Source: Emiliania huxleyi CCMP1516
Taxonomy: Eukaryota > Haptophyta > Isochrysidales > Noelaerhabdaceae
Direction of reading: 5' to 3'
NCBI RefSeq assembly: GCF_000372725.1
Contig: NW_005199926.1
Coordinates: forward strand, 164,371 to 228,370
Length of the DNA: 64,000 nt
In this document: positions 1 to 11,100 of the stretch, piece by piece
Layout of the letters: each line of letters starts with the position of its first letter
Position numbering within the stretch: the first letter of the stretch is position 1
The notes under the pieces: model-generated
What the model was told of the DNA's origin: nothing
What the model saw: the letters and a program-made list of their open reading frames with translations, nothing else
Database searches by the model: none
Translations under genes and position numbers: made by a program

Positions 1-443
1 TCTCGGCGCGACCACGTGGGCCGCCGGCCAGCTGGAGGCGGAGGTGGCGGCGGGCGCGTGGATCGTCGTCGAAGGCACCTTCCCTCCTGCGTCTCCCTCC
101 CTCCTCCCCTCGCTGCCCCGGGCCCGCACGCCTCTCTTCTCCCTCTTCGCCCTCTCTGTGACACCCCCCCCCCCCCCTTCCCTCTCGCAGGCTCGCCAGA
201 GCTCGTCCTCAAGGAGCGGCTCGACGGCTCGGGCGCACGGCGCGGCGACCCCGCCCCTCCGACCGACCGACCGACCGCCGCCCCTTGGTGCCGCACCCCC
301 CTTGGGAGCCTTGCCCCCCCCCCCCCCCCCCTCCCCTCTCTCTTTCCCGCAGGCGCGCGAAGCCGGTGTGGGCAGAGGTCCTCTCCGCTCTGGGCGAGCC
401 CGGACGGACGGCGTACGAGGCGGTCTACGGCAGCGGCGACTGA
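1..443 (+). CDS. 3' end of an unrecognised protein-coding gene (partial)
   Basis: The window opens inside a plus-strand gene. Three coding blocks can be read, separated by two short pyrimidine-rich introns that end in CTCGCAG (about 190) and CCCGCAG (about 353). The blocks read LGATTWAAGQLEAEVAAGAW then IVVEG, next SPELVLKERLDGSGAR, and last AKPVWAEVLSALGEPGRTAY with a few more residues to the TGA at 441-443. The exon/intron model rests on phase consistency and on the acceptors; both donors appear to be GC. A possible poly(A) signal AATAAA lies at 648-653. I do not recognise the family. The upstream part is missing, so neither function nor localisation can be judged. Confidence 0.5.
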
Positions 444-1222
444 GTCTGACGCCCGCCGACTCGCGCGCGTTACGCTTCGGCCCGCGGCGGCCCCTCGTGA
501 GCATCCCTGCGCCTGCAGCCGAGGGTGCCCGCGGCTGCGCGCCGACAGGCGACGGCGTGCTGAGAGCTGTGCTTGCTAGGCTCTGCCTGCAGCCTGCACA
601 GAACTGCCTCGTTTGTAACTACTGTGCGTCGACATACGACATGTGCTAATAAAGTCCGGCTCTTGCGGGGCGATTACCCGAAGGCGCATGTCGCAAAAAA
701 ACATGCGTGCCAAACGGACAACACTAGCCGTGGCCCCGCGGCCCGCGCGCCCGCGCGCGCGCGCGCGCTGTCCGCTGCCGACCGCTGTGGCCCTGCGTGC
801 GTTTCGGTTTTTTTTTGCTTTTGCGTTGGTTGGGTTTTGGCTTTTGCCATGGCTTTTGGTTTTGCGTGTTCGACAGCAATTTAACACTCGCAGCTTGCTT
901 TTTTCGCTCCAGCCCTGCGGGTCTTCACATTCCGACTTTCAAAATAAACGAGTAAACGACATCTCAAGCTACTGCAGGTGCAGCTGGAGCGTGTGGAGGC
1001 GTGCCCCAGGCAATCGCCGTCAGAGTCTCACACTTACACGACACATCCGACCTCAACCACGGGCATGAACGAGTACTCTGAGTCGGAGTGTATAAACTCC
1101 GAAAGAGGAGCAAACACGCTTCCAGGGAGAACAGATCTCAGAGCCCAATTCCCAGCGTGAGTGACGGTACGCAATAATCCACCCCCCTCGCCCCCCCGAC
1201 TCCCTGAGATCCATTCAAACAT
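444..1222. other. 3' UTR and intergenic stretch, no gene seen
   Basis: This holds the likely 3' UTR of the first gene, with AATAAA at 648-653, and then a T/G-rich run around 790-880. No ORF here has domain-like content. The two flanking genes converge on it, so it probably holds two 3' ends. Confidence 0.4.
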
Positions 1223-1975
1223 TCACGCACTGGAACCCGGGCCATGCCTGGCGCACGGCATCGGTGCGCCGGGCTCGTAGAGTTCGCCCTTTGCGATCGC
1301 GAGTGCTTTGCTGAGTTGTTCTTCGGTCTTGGAGTTCTTTGGCAGCCACGGCAAACCGTCGTCTGGCAGGCAGAATTCGCTCCGACCCTGCACCTCTTCG
1401 GCACACTCGCGGTAAATTCCCTCAAAGTAGCCCTTGTGCTGCTTCAATTTCTCTACCTCCTCCTTCAACGCTTCGTCGTACTCCATCCATCGGTGCTCGT
1501 GGATGTACTTCATCTGTGCCGCCGTGTAAATGCACTCCTTCAGCTGAGTGTCCCACAGACGCTTGTCACGCACGATAGCCTCTTGGAATGTGGAGTCGTC
1601 GCGAGGTTCGACGCCGATGTGCCGAAGCGCGCGGTGCAGCATCTGAATCCTCTTCTCCCGGTCCTCGGACACCGTCACCTTTGCCTTCTCGGCAGACAGC
1701 TTGCGTTTGCGCTTGTTCTGCTTCCGCTGCTCGAGGGCCTCCCTGCCACCCATATCGTTGAAGATATTGAGGATGGTCGGCCCACTAAATACGTACATGG
1801 ACCTGCCGTACCCCGACCGCCGGTTGTTGAATGGGTATTTGCCGTTGAGGCCCTTGGCCTGCTCCTCGGTGAGGAAGAGCAACTCCTTGACATTCGATCG
1901 GGCGAGGCCGCGTGACAGAGGGCGCCCTTGCTCGAGGAGAGTCAGATCATCGGTCAGGTCATGGGACATGTCCAA
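1223..1975 (-). CDS. Unrecognised charged protein, single exon, 250 aa
   Basis: A single open frame of 250 codons on the minus strand, starting at 1975 (MDMSHDLTDDLTLL) with a second Met three codons in. Composition is protein-like rather than GC-shadow-like: strongly charged, with a basic cluster QKRNKRKRK-like near residue 90 (seen as KQNKRKRKLS) that could be a nuclear localisation signal, followed by long stretches with helical periodicity (EALKEEVEKLKQHKGYF). There are no Cys/His clusters, signal peptide or membrane segment. I do not recognise the family and assign no function. It lacks the short introns of the neighbouring genes. Adjacent DNA at 2165-2610 is dispersed repeat, so a mobile-element origin is possible, but nothing in the protein shows it. 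Confidence 0.6.
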   Translation of the reverse strand: MDMSHDLTDDLTLLEQGRPLSRGLARSNVKELLFLTEEQAKGLNGKYPFNNRRSGYGRSMYVFSGPTILNIFNDMGGREALEQRKQNKRKRKLSAEKAKVTVSEDREKRIQMLHRALRHIGVEPRDDSTFQEAIVRDKRLWDTQLKECIYTAAQMKYIHEHRWMEYDEALKEEVEKLKQHKGYFEGIYRECAEEVQGRSEFCLPDDGLPWLPKNSKTEEQLSKALAIAKGELYEPGAPMPCARHGPGSSA

Positions 1976-2164
1976 TCAATCTCAGTCAGTCAGCGCCCTC
2001 CCGCTTTTGACAGGCAAAAAACAAAAAAAACTCCAAAAAGTTGCGTCGATGTGCGAAATGTCCGTCATCGTGGTCCGGTAGAACTCGGTGCCAACCAGCT
2101 CAACCTGCTTGAGATTACACTTTGCCATGCTCGCGTTGCTCAGGTCGCTCGTTGAAAAAAGAAA

Positions 2165-2352
2165 GAAAGCAGCCGACAACCCAAGGGAGGGATGGGAGGA
2201 CGGCACGCCGCCACCACACAGGGATTTTAAGGAGAGGAGTGTGGTGCTAGCCGTCGCCCACCCTAACCCTTGGTCGTCTGCCTCTTTCTATCTCCCTGTC
2301 GCTCCGTTGAGAGCATGCATGAGAGAGAGATTTTTGAAAACCAACAAGCCTT
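2165..2352. repeat. Dispersed repeat family C, copy 1
   Basis: The 43 bp at 2179-2221 are the reverse complement of 34740-34783, including CCCAAGGGAGGGATGGGAGG. The motif GAGATTTTTGAAAACCAACA at 2329-2350 recurs at 44012-44033. A-rich and GAAAGAAAG runs flank it, as in the other copies. Related but more diverged pieces lie at 22850-22905, 27310-27360 and 43850-43950. It is probably a transposon or retroposon fragment; no coding capacity is seen. Confidence 0.6.
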
Positions 2353-2391
2353 CTTGCATGAGTGAGAAGAGTGAGAGGTAGGTAGCTTCAG

Positions 2392-2610
2392 ACTATCCCG
2401 GATCCTGCTGACCAAGCTCCTCTTGTAGCTCGATCGGTCACACCGCCATCGCCGTCGGGGAGAGGGGGGACGACACTGCTTCGGCAGCGTGCACCTCGAT
2501 CCTGTACCGTGTTTGTTACGACCCCCCCCAATGAACACTCCAGTGAGGGAGAGCGAGACGATCGAGGGGTCCCGTACCATGCGGAATCGACCCTATCCAG
2601 TGCTCAAGCA
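2392..2610 (+). repeat. Dispersed repeat family A, copy 1
   Basis: About 220 bp that recurs in the same orientation at 59107-59358. Shared blocks include CTCTTGTAGCTCGATCGGTC, GCGTGCACCTCGATC, TGTACCGTGTTTGTTA and CGATCGAGGGGTCCCGTACC. Both copies end at CCCTATCCAGTGCTCAAG. Copy 2 sits beside the ribosomal spacer. No ORF of note; the nature of the element is unknown. Confidence 0.75.
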
Positions 2611-2869
2611 AGTGGAAGTGCTCAATCAAGGTTCGAGCTGGCCAACTCAATGGATAGACTCGCGTTGCTCAGCAGCTTGCTGCCCTGGGCCCACGAGCGT
2701 GCGCACCCGCTCAAAGCACCCCTCCCAACTTGTCTGTCGTTACCCATCGTGAGGCGAGAGGGCGTTACAGGGGAGGGGTACAGCATGTTTCACAACACGC
2801 TGAAGAGAAGCTTTGGGAGGCCTCACCTCGGCCGAGGGTTGGAGCCCAACCGCGACTGGGAGGCGTTTC

Positions 2870-3789
2870 ATGGTCGCACGCGTCACCACGCCGCCGCCGG
2901 TGCCGCGAATCACCGCCGAGCCGACGCTCACTCCCAACAAAAGCGGCAAGCGGCGACCCGGCACATTTCTGGCCGGCGCCGGCGACGACAGAATAAAGAT
3001 GCCGAGCGACGAGATGCTGAAGGGGGTGGTGATGCTTGTGAATGAGGAGGGCAGTGTGTGCCACGTGGATGCGGAGAGTGGTGTCATACCAAAGCGGCCT
3101 TGCGGGCCCACGGTCGGCATGTGTGGCACGACCGGTGAGTGGTCTGTGATCACCGGCGATGGCGGCCGCATACCGGTCGCAAGGGCCATGAGCCGTTTTG
3201 AGCAGCTGCAGCGTGAGGTGGTGGAGGCGGCGCATGCGCAGCGAGCCGCCGAGGGCGGCGCCGAGCGCACGGCGAGCCTCGAGTCGCTCGACCGCTTCAT
3301 GTCTCTCGACGACCCTCTCGACGACTCGCTGCTCGAACCGCTCGCAGCCATCTCGAGTGGTGACGATGGGGGCGATGATCCGCTACCGCACGACCCCAAG
3401 CTGCGGCCCGCCGACCTGGAGGCCTTCAGCAAGGCTGCCGCCGGTGCGCGCCGCCCCGCCAGCTCGCCCCCTCTGCACGCCCTCCCTGACGTGGCCCTCA
3501 GCTGGCGGCCTCTGCCCTCTCTTGCCCCAGCAACCCTCTGACCCCTTGTCCCGGCTGCACAGGTGAGTTTGAGGGCGAGTTTGACGACGTGCTCGCGCAC
3601 TTTTTCGACGGGATCTACGAGGGATCGTCCGCCGACGACGACGCCTCCCGCTCGTCCGGCGCCTCCTCCCGAGGCTGCCCCTCCTCCCCCTCGTCGGACA
3701 GCCGGCCGAGCTCACCGCGCCTCGAGGTCGACCCGCGCTCGCGCCACGCGCTGGCGGCGAGGCTGGCGGGGCAGACCCCGACCGCGTAG
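2870..3789 (+). CDS. Unrecognised two-exon protein
   Basis: Exon 1 runs to 3443, a 118-nt GT-AG intron occupies 3444-3562, and exon 2 runs 3563-3789 (TAG). The phase-1 junction reads AAAG then EFEGEFDDVLAHFFDGIYEG. I place the start at 2870 (MVARVTTPPPVPRITAEP); an in-frame Met at 2813 would add 19 residues and the Met at 2999 is also possible. The N-terminal half has a compact segment (MLKGVVMLVNEEGSVCHVDA, then GEWSVITGDGGRIPVARAM); the C-terminal half is acidic and Ser-rich (SLDDPLDDSLLEPL). No known domain, signal peptide or membrane span is recognised. The GT donor makes this one of the more conventional introns in the window. Confidence 0.6.
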
Positions 3790-4514
3790 CGTAGCGTAGC
3801 GCTCGGCGAGAGCCGGCCCGGGGAGGGAGGGAGGGGGGGGGGCGGCAGTGTAGGCGTGCCGAGCAGAGCAGGGGGAGAGGGGAGGCGGGGGAGAGAGGCT
3901 GGGGAAGCGGAGAGCAGAGAGCGAGCAGAGCGAGCAGGGCGAGAGCGCGCAAGCGAGAGCGAGCGAGCGAGACGGCATCTACGAGGATGGCATGGAGCAT
4001 GAGGCATCCTACATGCTTTGCATGAGGAGATAGAGGCAGGCGGAGGCAGCGCATGCAGCCGCGTTTGGATGGGTCGCCTCACAAAACAAGCGGCCCACCC
4101 TTTCCGCGAAAACGGACTGAACTCTTGTGGATAGACTAGTGTTCTCTGTCTGTTTGAGGGCCCTGCGGTTGGAATGTGTGTATCTGTTGCGCCATGTTCA
4201 TATTATAGCCATAGAAACACACCAGACCGAGCGTCAAATTGCAAATTCGAAAAAGCACGCACGTCCGCGGGCGGGGGGGCGCGGCAACGCGGGTAACACA
4301 CTCACAGTACAAAGAATCCTGCACAAAGATCGCACGAGCGGGGACCTGTTCCTTTTTACCCATCTCACAGTAGATGCGTCCGTTTTATTTATTTATTTAT
4401 TTACTCACAGTCGCAGAGAGAAACGTGTGAAAAGAATGCGAGATTGTGTTTTTTTTTAAGTCTCCACTCTCTCGTTGTGTGTGATCCGAGACCCGTGGGC
4501 GAGACCTGCGTGCA
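3790..4514. other. Intergenic: purine-rich run and AT-rich tail, no gene
   Basis: Positions 3820-3965 are a G/A-rich low-complexity stretch (GGGAGGGAGGGAGGG, then GAGCGAGCAGAGC repeats). The right half is AT-richer than the genes and holds the repeat described at 4341-4410. No coding signal is seen. Confidence 0.5.
4341..4410 (+). repeat. Dispersed repeat family D, copy 1, with TTTA tail
   Basis: CCTTTTTACCCATCTCACAG followed by TAGATGCGTCCG and a (TTTA)n run. The block recurs at 40285-40362, and the TCCGTTTTATTTATTTAT end recurs in reverse at 31478-31502. The tandem A/T-rich tail suggests a retroposon 3' end; this is inference. Confidence 0.55.
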
Positions 4515-6292
4515 TCAGCGTTGAGCACGCAGCAAGGCAGCCGCTGCTTCTTGAAGGTCGGTGTCCGAGACTCGAATGGTTGCCAGCGCTGCGCGCTCAG
4601 AGCAGAGGGTGCGCCCGCCCGCAGGGCAGCCCAGCGCTCGAGCTGCCGCCTCCATCTGATCCGCCTCGTGGGAGATGGCGTATTCTCGCTCCGTCAGGCC
4701 TACGGCGCCGAGAGAACGGTCGTGGGCAGCACACAGAGTGGTGGGCCACGACCCAGCGTGCGCGCCGCTCTCGGTGCCGTCGGGGTGCAGGTGCGCGTAT
4801 TGGCCGTGGATATGCGGCACCTGGCGGGCAAGGGGTGGAAGCTGCTAGGTAGAGCACGGTTGCAGCGCTCGCGTGAGGCACGCACGTGGCAGTAAAAGAA
4901 GGCTGACGAGCAACCACCCCACACCTCCAGATCATGGTCGCAGCCCCTTCGGTGAGGAGGCTCGCCTAGCCACGCGCCGCGCAAATTTCAGAAGGGCGGA
5001 CAGCCATAACGCCGCGTGTGGCAGCTGTTGCGCCTTCGGCCGAGTGCTCGAATGCGCTGTGGTGAAGGGTCCGGTTTGGGATGCACCAGAGCGACTTGAT
5101 ATCCAGGGTGGGGATCGCGCTGCGCAGCTCCTTGTGCCCTTTGAGCATGCCCCACAGCGCGCTCTGCTCGCGCTTGCCCACCGCACCCCACTGACCCCCA
5201 GGCCCGAACCGACGCTCCGCATCCATAGACCACCACGTCGAGAGAAGGAGCCGCAGAGAGCGCACGTTGTGGAAGAGGAGGTTGCCCGCGCACGGGTGAC
5301 CGTGCTGCCACCAGCTGTTGTCCATGGCTATCGCCGCGATGCTTCCCGCCCGCTCGCTCAGCGAGTGGCGGCTCCCGCGCGGCCTGAATTGCGAGGGCGG
5401 GCTGGGTGAGCAGTGCGATCGCGCGCCCTCTGCGGCGCTGTGGGGCGGGGCCGCCTGAAACGCAGCAGCTCCTCGAGAGGCGTGTATGGCTGGTGCACAA
5501 CCATATCCGAGTCGAGCAGAGCGATCCATGAGTAGCCAGCCTGTAGCAGCGGCGGCATGCGATCAAGATAGGACAGGGATGAGGGACGGGACATCCCGCT
5601 GCCTGAGCTGCAGCGGCCACGACGACGAAACGACACCACGTCGGCAGACGTGGAAGCGGGTGTCTGTCGAAGTGCGTGCCGTTCTCTGGCAGCGTCACGT
5701 ACGCATAATCGTACCCATGGAAGTTTGCATAGAGAGCGTTGGCGTAGGCGGACCTCGCCCAGAATGCGCTACCGGCTGGCAGGAGGGCGCGCGTGTCGAT
5801 CGAGAGCAAGATTGTTCGTCCACGAAGGCTGGGCGCCTCCTCGAGGGCTCTGCCCATGAGGCGCGATAGAAACCCGCCCGTCTCGGCTGCCGCGGCTGCC
5901 GCATCCGCAGTCGGAGCTGGGCGGGCCGGAGATTCAAACAGGCGCTTCATGGACAGTGGCGTAGGCATGTGCGCGGGTCGCTGGGCGGATGCGACCATGA
6001 GCTTTTCGACGAGTCGAAGCGGAGGCGATGGTGGCGGAGATGGGGGCATGGGAGGAGACGGGGGCGGCGACGGCGGCGATGGCGGGAACGGCGGCGGCGG
6101 GGGCAGGGGTGGCGGGGGCGCTTTCTGCGAGGCGCGCCGCGAGTGGAGAGACGCGATGCGGTGCGAAAGCTGGCGCCGGCCCCGACCCCTGCCCCAGAAG
6201 TCGGACGTCTTCTCCGCGGAGTGGAGCAGCAAGAGGGCGGCGACGACGAATGCAGTCATATGTGATCGGCGAGGGACGGACGCGTTGCACAT
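4515..6292 (-). CDS. Type II membrane glycosyltransferase (GT34-like nucleotide-sugar fold)
   Basis: Four coding blocks are readable. The first (from 6292; alternative Met at 6259) has a short N-terminal hydrophobic anchor (MTAFVVAALLLLHSA), a Pro/Ser-rich stem, and then a catalytic start: RTILLSIDTRALLPAG, YANALYANFHGYDYAYVTLP, LPRLPTWCR. The second reads MPPLLQAGYSWIALLDSDMV, with a DxD-type metal/nucleotide-sugar motif DSD. The third contains SIAAIAMDNSWWQHGHPCAG and NLLFHNVRSLRLLLSTWW. The last ends the protein with MPHIHGQYAHLHPDG and stops at 4515. This order (YANxHGYDY, PxWC, WIxxLDSD) is what GT34/GMA12-type Golgi galactosyl/xylosyltransferases show. Exact junctions near 5545-5640 and 4820-4960 are not resolved. 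Likely role: Golgi glycan or wall/scale polysaccharide synthesis. Confidence 0.75.
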
Positions 6293-6562
6293 ATCTTCTG
6301 TTGCACTGTTGATTCTCGGGACTCTTATTGAAAAGAAATTCCCGGTGACTTTCGGAGTAGGTTTGAAGACCCGGGGTCCCGCACCCTCCCAGGGGGGCGA
6401 ATCTCTTAGCCTTGTGTATACACAAAGTTTGGCGAATTAATACACGATGTCTCAAATTTGGGGGTTTGACTGCTGACGGCCCCTGTCGCTATCACTGGCA
6501 GCCTTGATGACCGGGATCAGTAGTGCTATGATAGAGGATGCCCAGATAGCGCAGCAGCTGCC

Positions 6563-7312
6563 TCACTCGCCCGGATCGTCCCCCTTTCTGGAGCAGGGGG
6601 TCTGGCTCGCAGCCTCTCGTCTGGCAGCGGGCTGCTGGCTGTGGGGGGGCAGCCGAAATAACGCGGCCATCAAGACGTTTGAGTATGAGAGGGACGGGTG
6701 GCGTTGTACTCGGGGACCCAGGACCCCACGCAGGTGACCCTGGCCAGACCTCTGAGCTCTGTCGAGGTGTCGACTACCAACCGTTACGACCGAGGTTCCC
6801 GAGACGATGACGGTGCCGATTATGTCCCCGTATATCGCCTTGTCCACGTGCTCTTGAATGGAGTCACCCGGCTCCATCCAGGTGGCCTGCACGTGGGAGA
6901 GCTCAAAGCCGCTAAGCAGGTGCATCGGGCGCTGTCCGGGAAGGGAGACGGTGATGAGTTGCCGCAGCTCTCTCTCGATATCGAGGAAGGCCGGAGGAGT
7001 GTTGGAGAACCGGCTGCCAGCAGCCGCTATCGAGGCCAACTTGGCCTCATGAACTGCGCGCCGCGCTGCATCACCCTTCATCTCGGGGACAGAGTACCAC
7101 AATTTGATGTCAGTGCCTCCACGGTGCCCGATGCCGCTCGTGGATCCCCATGGTGCCCACACCGGCTGCGATGATTCAGAATGGCGGTTGGCCCTGCCGT
7201 TATCCTTCTGCAGTACCTCGAGGGCGTTGCTGACGTCGAGGTTGCTGACGACCGCGAGACCGCACGGGCGACCGTCATCCTCGAGCACGTTGAGCCGTCT
7301 CCAGCTGGGCAT
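6563..7312 (-). CDS. AlkB-like 2-oxoglutarate/Fe(II) oxygenase domain protein
   Basis: The open frame contains an AlkB-type core: ELSHVQATWMEPGDSIQEHV followed by DKAIYGDIIGTVIVSGTSVV. The EHVD segment supplies the HxD iron-ligand pair, and GDIIG(x)n matches the strand after it. The distal His and Arg of the fold are not evident in the C-terminal 80 residues, so the 3' end may be mis-spliced here, or the enzyme may be degenerate; an alternative last exon would end at 6670 (VTCVGSWVPEYNATRPSHTQ). I use the Met at 7312 (MPSWRRLNVLEDDG). The frame stays open upstream to 7546, but that part runs into the SINE-like repeat at 7435-7687 and is probably not coding. The substrate cannot be told; family members repair alkylated nucleic acids or demethylate RNA or protein. 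Confidence 0.6.
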   Translation of the reverse strand: MPSWRRLNVLEDDGRPCGLAVVSNLDVSNALEVLQKDNGRANRHSESSQPVWAPWGSTSGIGHRGGTDIKLWYSVPEMKGDAARRAVHEAKLASIAAAGSRFSNTPPAFLDIERELRQLITVSLPGQRPMHLLSGFELSHVQATWMEPGDSIQEHVDKAIYGDIIGTVIVSGTSVVTVGSRHLDRAQRSGQGHLRGVLGPRVQRHPSLSYSNVLMAALFRLPPHSQQPAARREAASQTPCSRKGDDPGE

Positions 7313-7434
7313 GCCTTGCGCGCGTACGCGGATACCTCTTGTGACGCCAAGTGTACGCGCTGGCGACAACGAGCACAGGCGTTCCGTAAAACCGGGGCGC
7401 GCGCGCGATCCACTGTTGCCGCCAAATAACGCAC

Positions 7435-7687
7435 GGCCCAGCGGAGCTGGGAAGAGGACCGCGCAAGCGGCGTGGCGTGGAGCGGTTGAGCATCCCTCCG
7501 GGGGCCCATCTGCGCCGGGGAGGCGGTGTTGGAGGCTAGGACGCAAGCGTCCGTCGCCCTTTTCAAACTATGGGCCCACTTCCGCTACGCTCCGACCCGA
7601 ATTTGGAGGGCCTGAAAGTTTAAGGTGTTGCTGCGCAAAAGGGGTCGGAGCTCGGACACAGGGCGCAGCTCATGCTAAGAGCTAGAA
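7435..7687 (+). repeat. SINE-like dispersed repeat B, copy 1
   Basis: A 253-bp element, nearly identical to 42403-42664 and partly to 58875-58937. Its 5' end has Pol III promoter-like boxes: GCGGAGCTGG fits the A-box core GCNNAGYNGG, and GGTTGAGCATCC about 45 nt on resembles a B-box. Two small hairpins (CCGCGCAAGCGG and GGACGCAAGCGTCC) follow the tRNA-like head. It ends CATGCTAAGAGCTAGAA. The A/B-box reading is inference. Confidence 0.65.
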
Positions 7688-8151
7688 CCCGAACAGTGTT
7701 CATGCTTTTTTTTTGAGACCATGAGACATGACAGAGAATCAATAGTAGGCAAAGCGCTCAGGGGCAGAGCACCTGACGAGAAACGAGAGGAGCCACAATG
7801 CACGGCACACACCGCCGCGCCCACACCCCCCTCATTGCTCTCAGAGACGGCAGTACCCCTGGAGCAGCCGGCGCAGCCTGGCCGCTGCGTCCTGCGACCT
7901 CGCCGTCGATACTGCCCGCGGCCTTCTCCCTCGGTCCACTCTCGCTCCCTGGCTCCCGTGCGCGTCCGTGTACTCGAGCGACGTACGGGCGCTGCCGCTT
8001 CTCCGCCGCGCACACGCCAGCGCCTTTTCTCCCCCTCGCGCCTCTCGCGGCCGCCCACTGGGAGGGGCGACGCTATCCACATCACGCCTGACAGGGGCGG
8101 GCGGCGGCCTCTGGGCACGGCGTGCCGACGCGGCCGGCCGACGCGCGCAGG
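7688..8151. other. Intergenic between two minus-strand genes, no gene seen
   Basis: The overlapping open frames on both strands here are GC-composition shadows without domain content. The stretch should hold the 3' UTR of the TIC110 gene on its right and the promoter side of the AlkB-like gene on its left. Confidence 0.4.
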
Positions 8152-11100
8152 CTACGCCACCTGCGGCTGGCTGATGCCGATGACCGTCTTGAGCAGCTCG
8201 AGGTCGGCGACGGACTGGGCGGTGGGCGAGGAGGCGGCCGCGGAGTTGGCCTGTGGCGCGAGGGGCGAAGGCGGGAGGGGTGAGCCGGCAGGTTGGAATG
8301 CCGCCTCGGCTTGATCTCGGCGAGGCGCGGCTCGCTCCTGGCACATGAGGAGAGCTCGCGTGTATCTCGTGCATATCTCGGGCATACCTCGCGCCTGGTA
8401 CATGAGGTAGAGCTCGCCCTTCTCGTTCTCGCCCACCGAGGGGAGCGCGACCGACGAGGGCGAGAGGCGCGCGAACTTGAGCGCGCGGTCGAGCTCCTGT
8501 GCGGCGAAGGGACGAGCCGAGGGGTCACCCGCGGCTGGCCGGGGCACGGCCGGCACCGGAGCGCGCGGTCGGGGCGCTCCTTGACGACCTCCGTGCTCGC
8601 GCCGCGCCGCATGCACGCGGTCGCCTGCAGCACGCCCCCGGTGCAGCGCTTCGAGACGGCCTCGTCGACGAGGGCGGCGGCGCGCTCCTCCTCGATTTGC
8701 AGCGACTCGCACAGCTCGAGCAGCGCGGAAGAGTCGTCCGCCGTCAGCTCGTCGCCCTCGATGAGCGCCTCCATCTCGATGGAAAACATCTTCTCCAGCC
8801 GCGCCTTTGGCACGTCGAGGTCGTCGCGCAGGTTCACCTCGAGCAGGTCCGCCTCGGAGAGCACCTGCGGTGGAGGCGCAGCCGGAGGTGTGCCCGAGGT
8901 GTGCCCCAGGTGTGCCCGAGGTGTGCCCGAGGCGCAGCCGAGGCACAGGAGGTGTGACGGAGGAGGGGGGGGGGGGGGAGAGGGGAGGAGTCCGAGGCTG
9001 CGCGTTGCGCGGGGTGCAGGTGGCGGCGCGCCTTGCGGATCTCGTCAGAGTTGAGGTTGCTCTTCTCGAACATCGCCTCGATGAGGGCGGCCACGCGGTT
9101 CAGTCTCACGTCGCGGAGCAGCGCGTCGATCCGGTCCTGCTCACAGCCCAGAGCAGGTGAAGAGACGACGTCCACAGCGCCGCGCGGGCAGCGCGTCGGT
9201 CGGCGGCGCCTGCGGCAGCTCGAGCGTCGCGCGGATCGAGTCCACGAACTGCATCTCCTTGGCGCCTGTGGTACCCCAGCGCCGGGCCGCGGGCGTGAGG
9301 GGAGGCGCCGCAGCGGGGCGGCGAGGGAGGGGCGGCGGAGGGGGGCCGGGAAGGGCGCAGGGGGTGGGCGCAGGGGGCGGGAGGCGCGCAAGGGGCGGTT
9401 GCTGTCCCGTGCGGCCGCGTGCAGCCGCGCAGCGGTGGGGCGCCGCGCGGCCGCGAGATGTGCGGCGCGTCGCGGGAGGCTGCTGTCCGAGAGTACTGTG
9501 TAGTCTGGCTGGCCCAGTGGCGGGGCTACGACTGCGAAATCTCTCGCTCGCGGCGGCGAGTGCGGCGTGGCGGCGGCGAGCGGCGGGGCGGCGGCGAGCG
9601 GCGTGGCGGAGTGCGGCGGCGAGGGGCCGGAAGGGGCAGGGGGAGGGCGGGGAGGGCGGGGGTTGGCGGTCGCACCGAGCGGCCCCGCCTTGATCGCGTT
9701 GCCTGCGTAGCGGCGGATGATGATGGAGCCAAGCTCGTTGTGGACTTTGTTCACCTCGTGCGACTCGAGGCCGAGCACGAGGGCGAGCCGGCCGAGCGAA
9801 GTGAGCAGCCGCTGGTTCTGCGCCTCGTCCGAGCCGCCGAACGCCTCGATGAGGTACTGGCGGTACAGCTCGTTGAGCGCGCGCTGCTCGAACTTGCCCT
9901 TGAGCGACGTGGCGGCCACCTCCGTCTCCACGCCGTCGGCGCTCTGCGGCGTGAGCACGCGCGCCGCGAGCGCAAAGTCGACCAGGTTGAGCACCTCCGA
10001 CGAGACGGCCCCTCCGATGCCCTTGTCGCCCTTGCTGTCGCCCTTCTGCGCCTCCTTTTGCGCCTCTTGCAGCGCCTCGAGCGCGCGCGTGCCAAACTCG
10101 CACATCTTGGCCTGCGCCTCCTCGACGAAGAGCGCCTGCGCCGTGTCGGGCGAGAGGACCATCCGCTCGCGCAGCGTGTCGAGGCCCGACCAGTACTCGT
10201 CCGGGATGGCGCCCGCGTTGCCCATGACTTGCTTGACGGACGTGCGGTACGCCTTGGCGCACGCCTGCTCGTGCACCGCGTACACCGCCTCGTCCTCGAT
10301 GCCGAGGAAGGCGCGCAGCCCCTTGAGCTGCTCGCTCTGCTCCTCGCTCAGGATGGCACCGTTCTCAACCATGCCAGACAGGCGCGCCGAGTAAACCTCG
10401 AGGCCGATGGAGGCAGCAGACGAGGCTGGCAGCGCGAGGTCGGCGAGGGCGGCGGCCACCGCCTGCTTCGCCGCCGCGCTCAGCTCGCCTGCGACCGCCT
10501 CCTCCACCGCCGAACGGTAGATCGGCCCCGCCGCCGCCTCGTACACGCGCGCCGCCGCAACCTCGCTCATCCCGAGAATCAGGCGGAGCGACTCGAGGGC
10601 GGCCGCGTCGGCGGCCGAGACCGCCTTGCTCTGCAGCGCCTGCAGCAGGACGAGGCGGTACAGCGCCAGCACCTCTGCGTCCCGCAGCACCTGCGAGCAG
10701 ACGGCGGGCTCGCGCGGCGAGTCAGACATGCGTCCGCCCCCCCGTGCCCTCCCGTGCGCGACAGCTCGCACCCCGTCGCCGATGCCGGCGTAGAGCGGCG
10801 CGCCCGACTCGGAGGCGGCGCCCGCGGCCTCGACGAGGGCGGTGGTGCGGTCGGCGTAGTCGAGGAGGGAGCGGAGCGACGAGACGGCGCCCGCCGAGTC
10901 CTGCACCCGCAGCGCCTTGCACGCCTCTCCGAGCTTCTCGGCCGCGCTGCCGCGCACAGCCCCCCTCAGCGCCTCCGCCGCCGCGTCGGCGCCCATCCCG
11001 AGCTGCTGCTGCCGCGTCGCCAGCCCGCTGACGAGCGGCGCGCAGCCGGCGGCGTCGCCGGCCGCGTCGAGCGCGCCGAGCGCCTCGCTCAGGCTCTGGG

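Noticed and set aside
2450-2500. U6 snRNA-like word TGCTTCGGCAG in repeat A
   Set aside because: Only that short word matches; the ACAGAGA-type core and the T-run terminator are absent, and copy 2 changes it to TGCTTTGGCAG.
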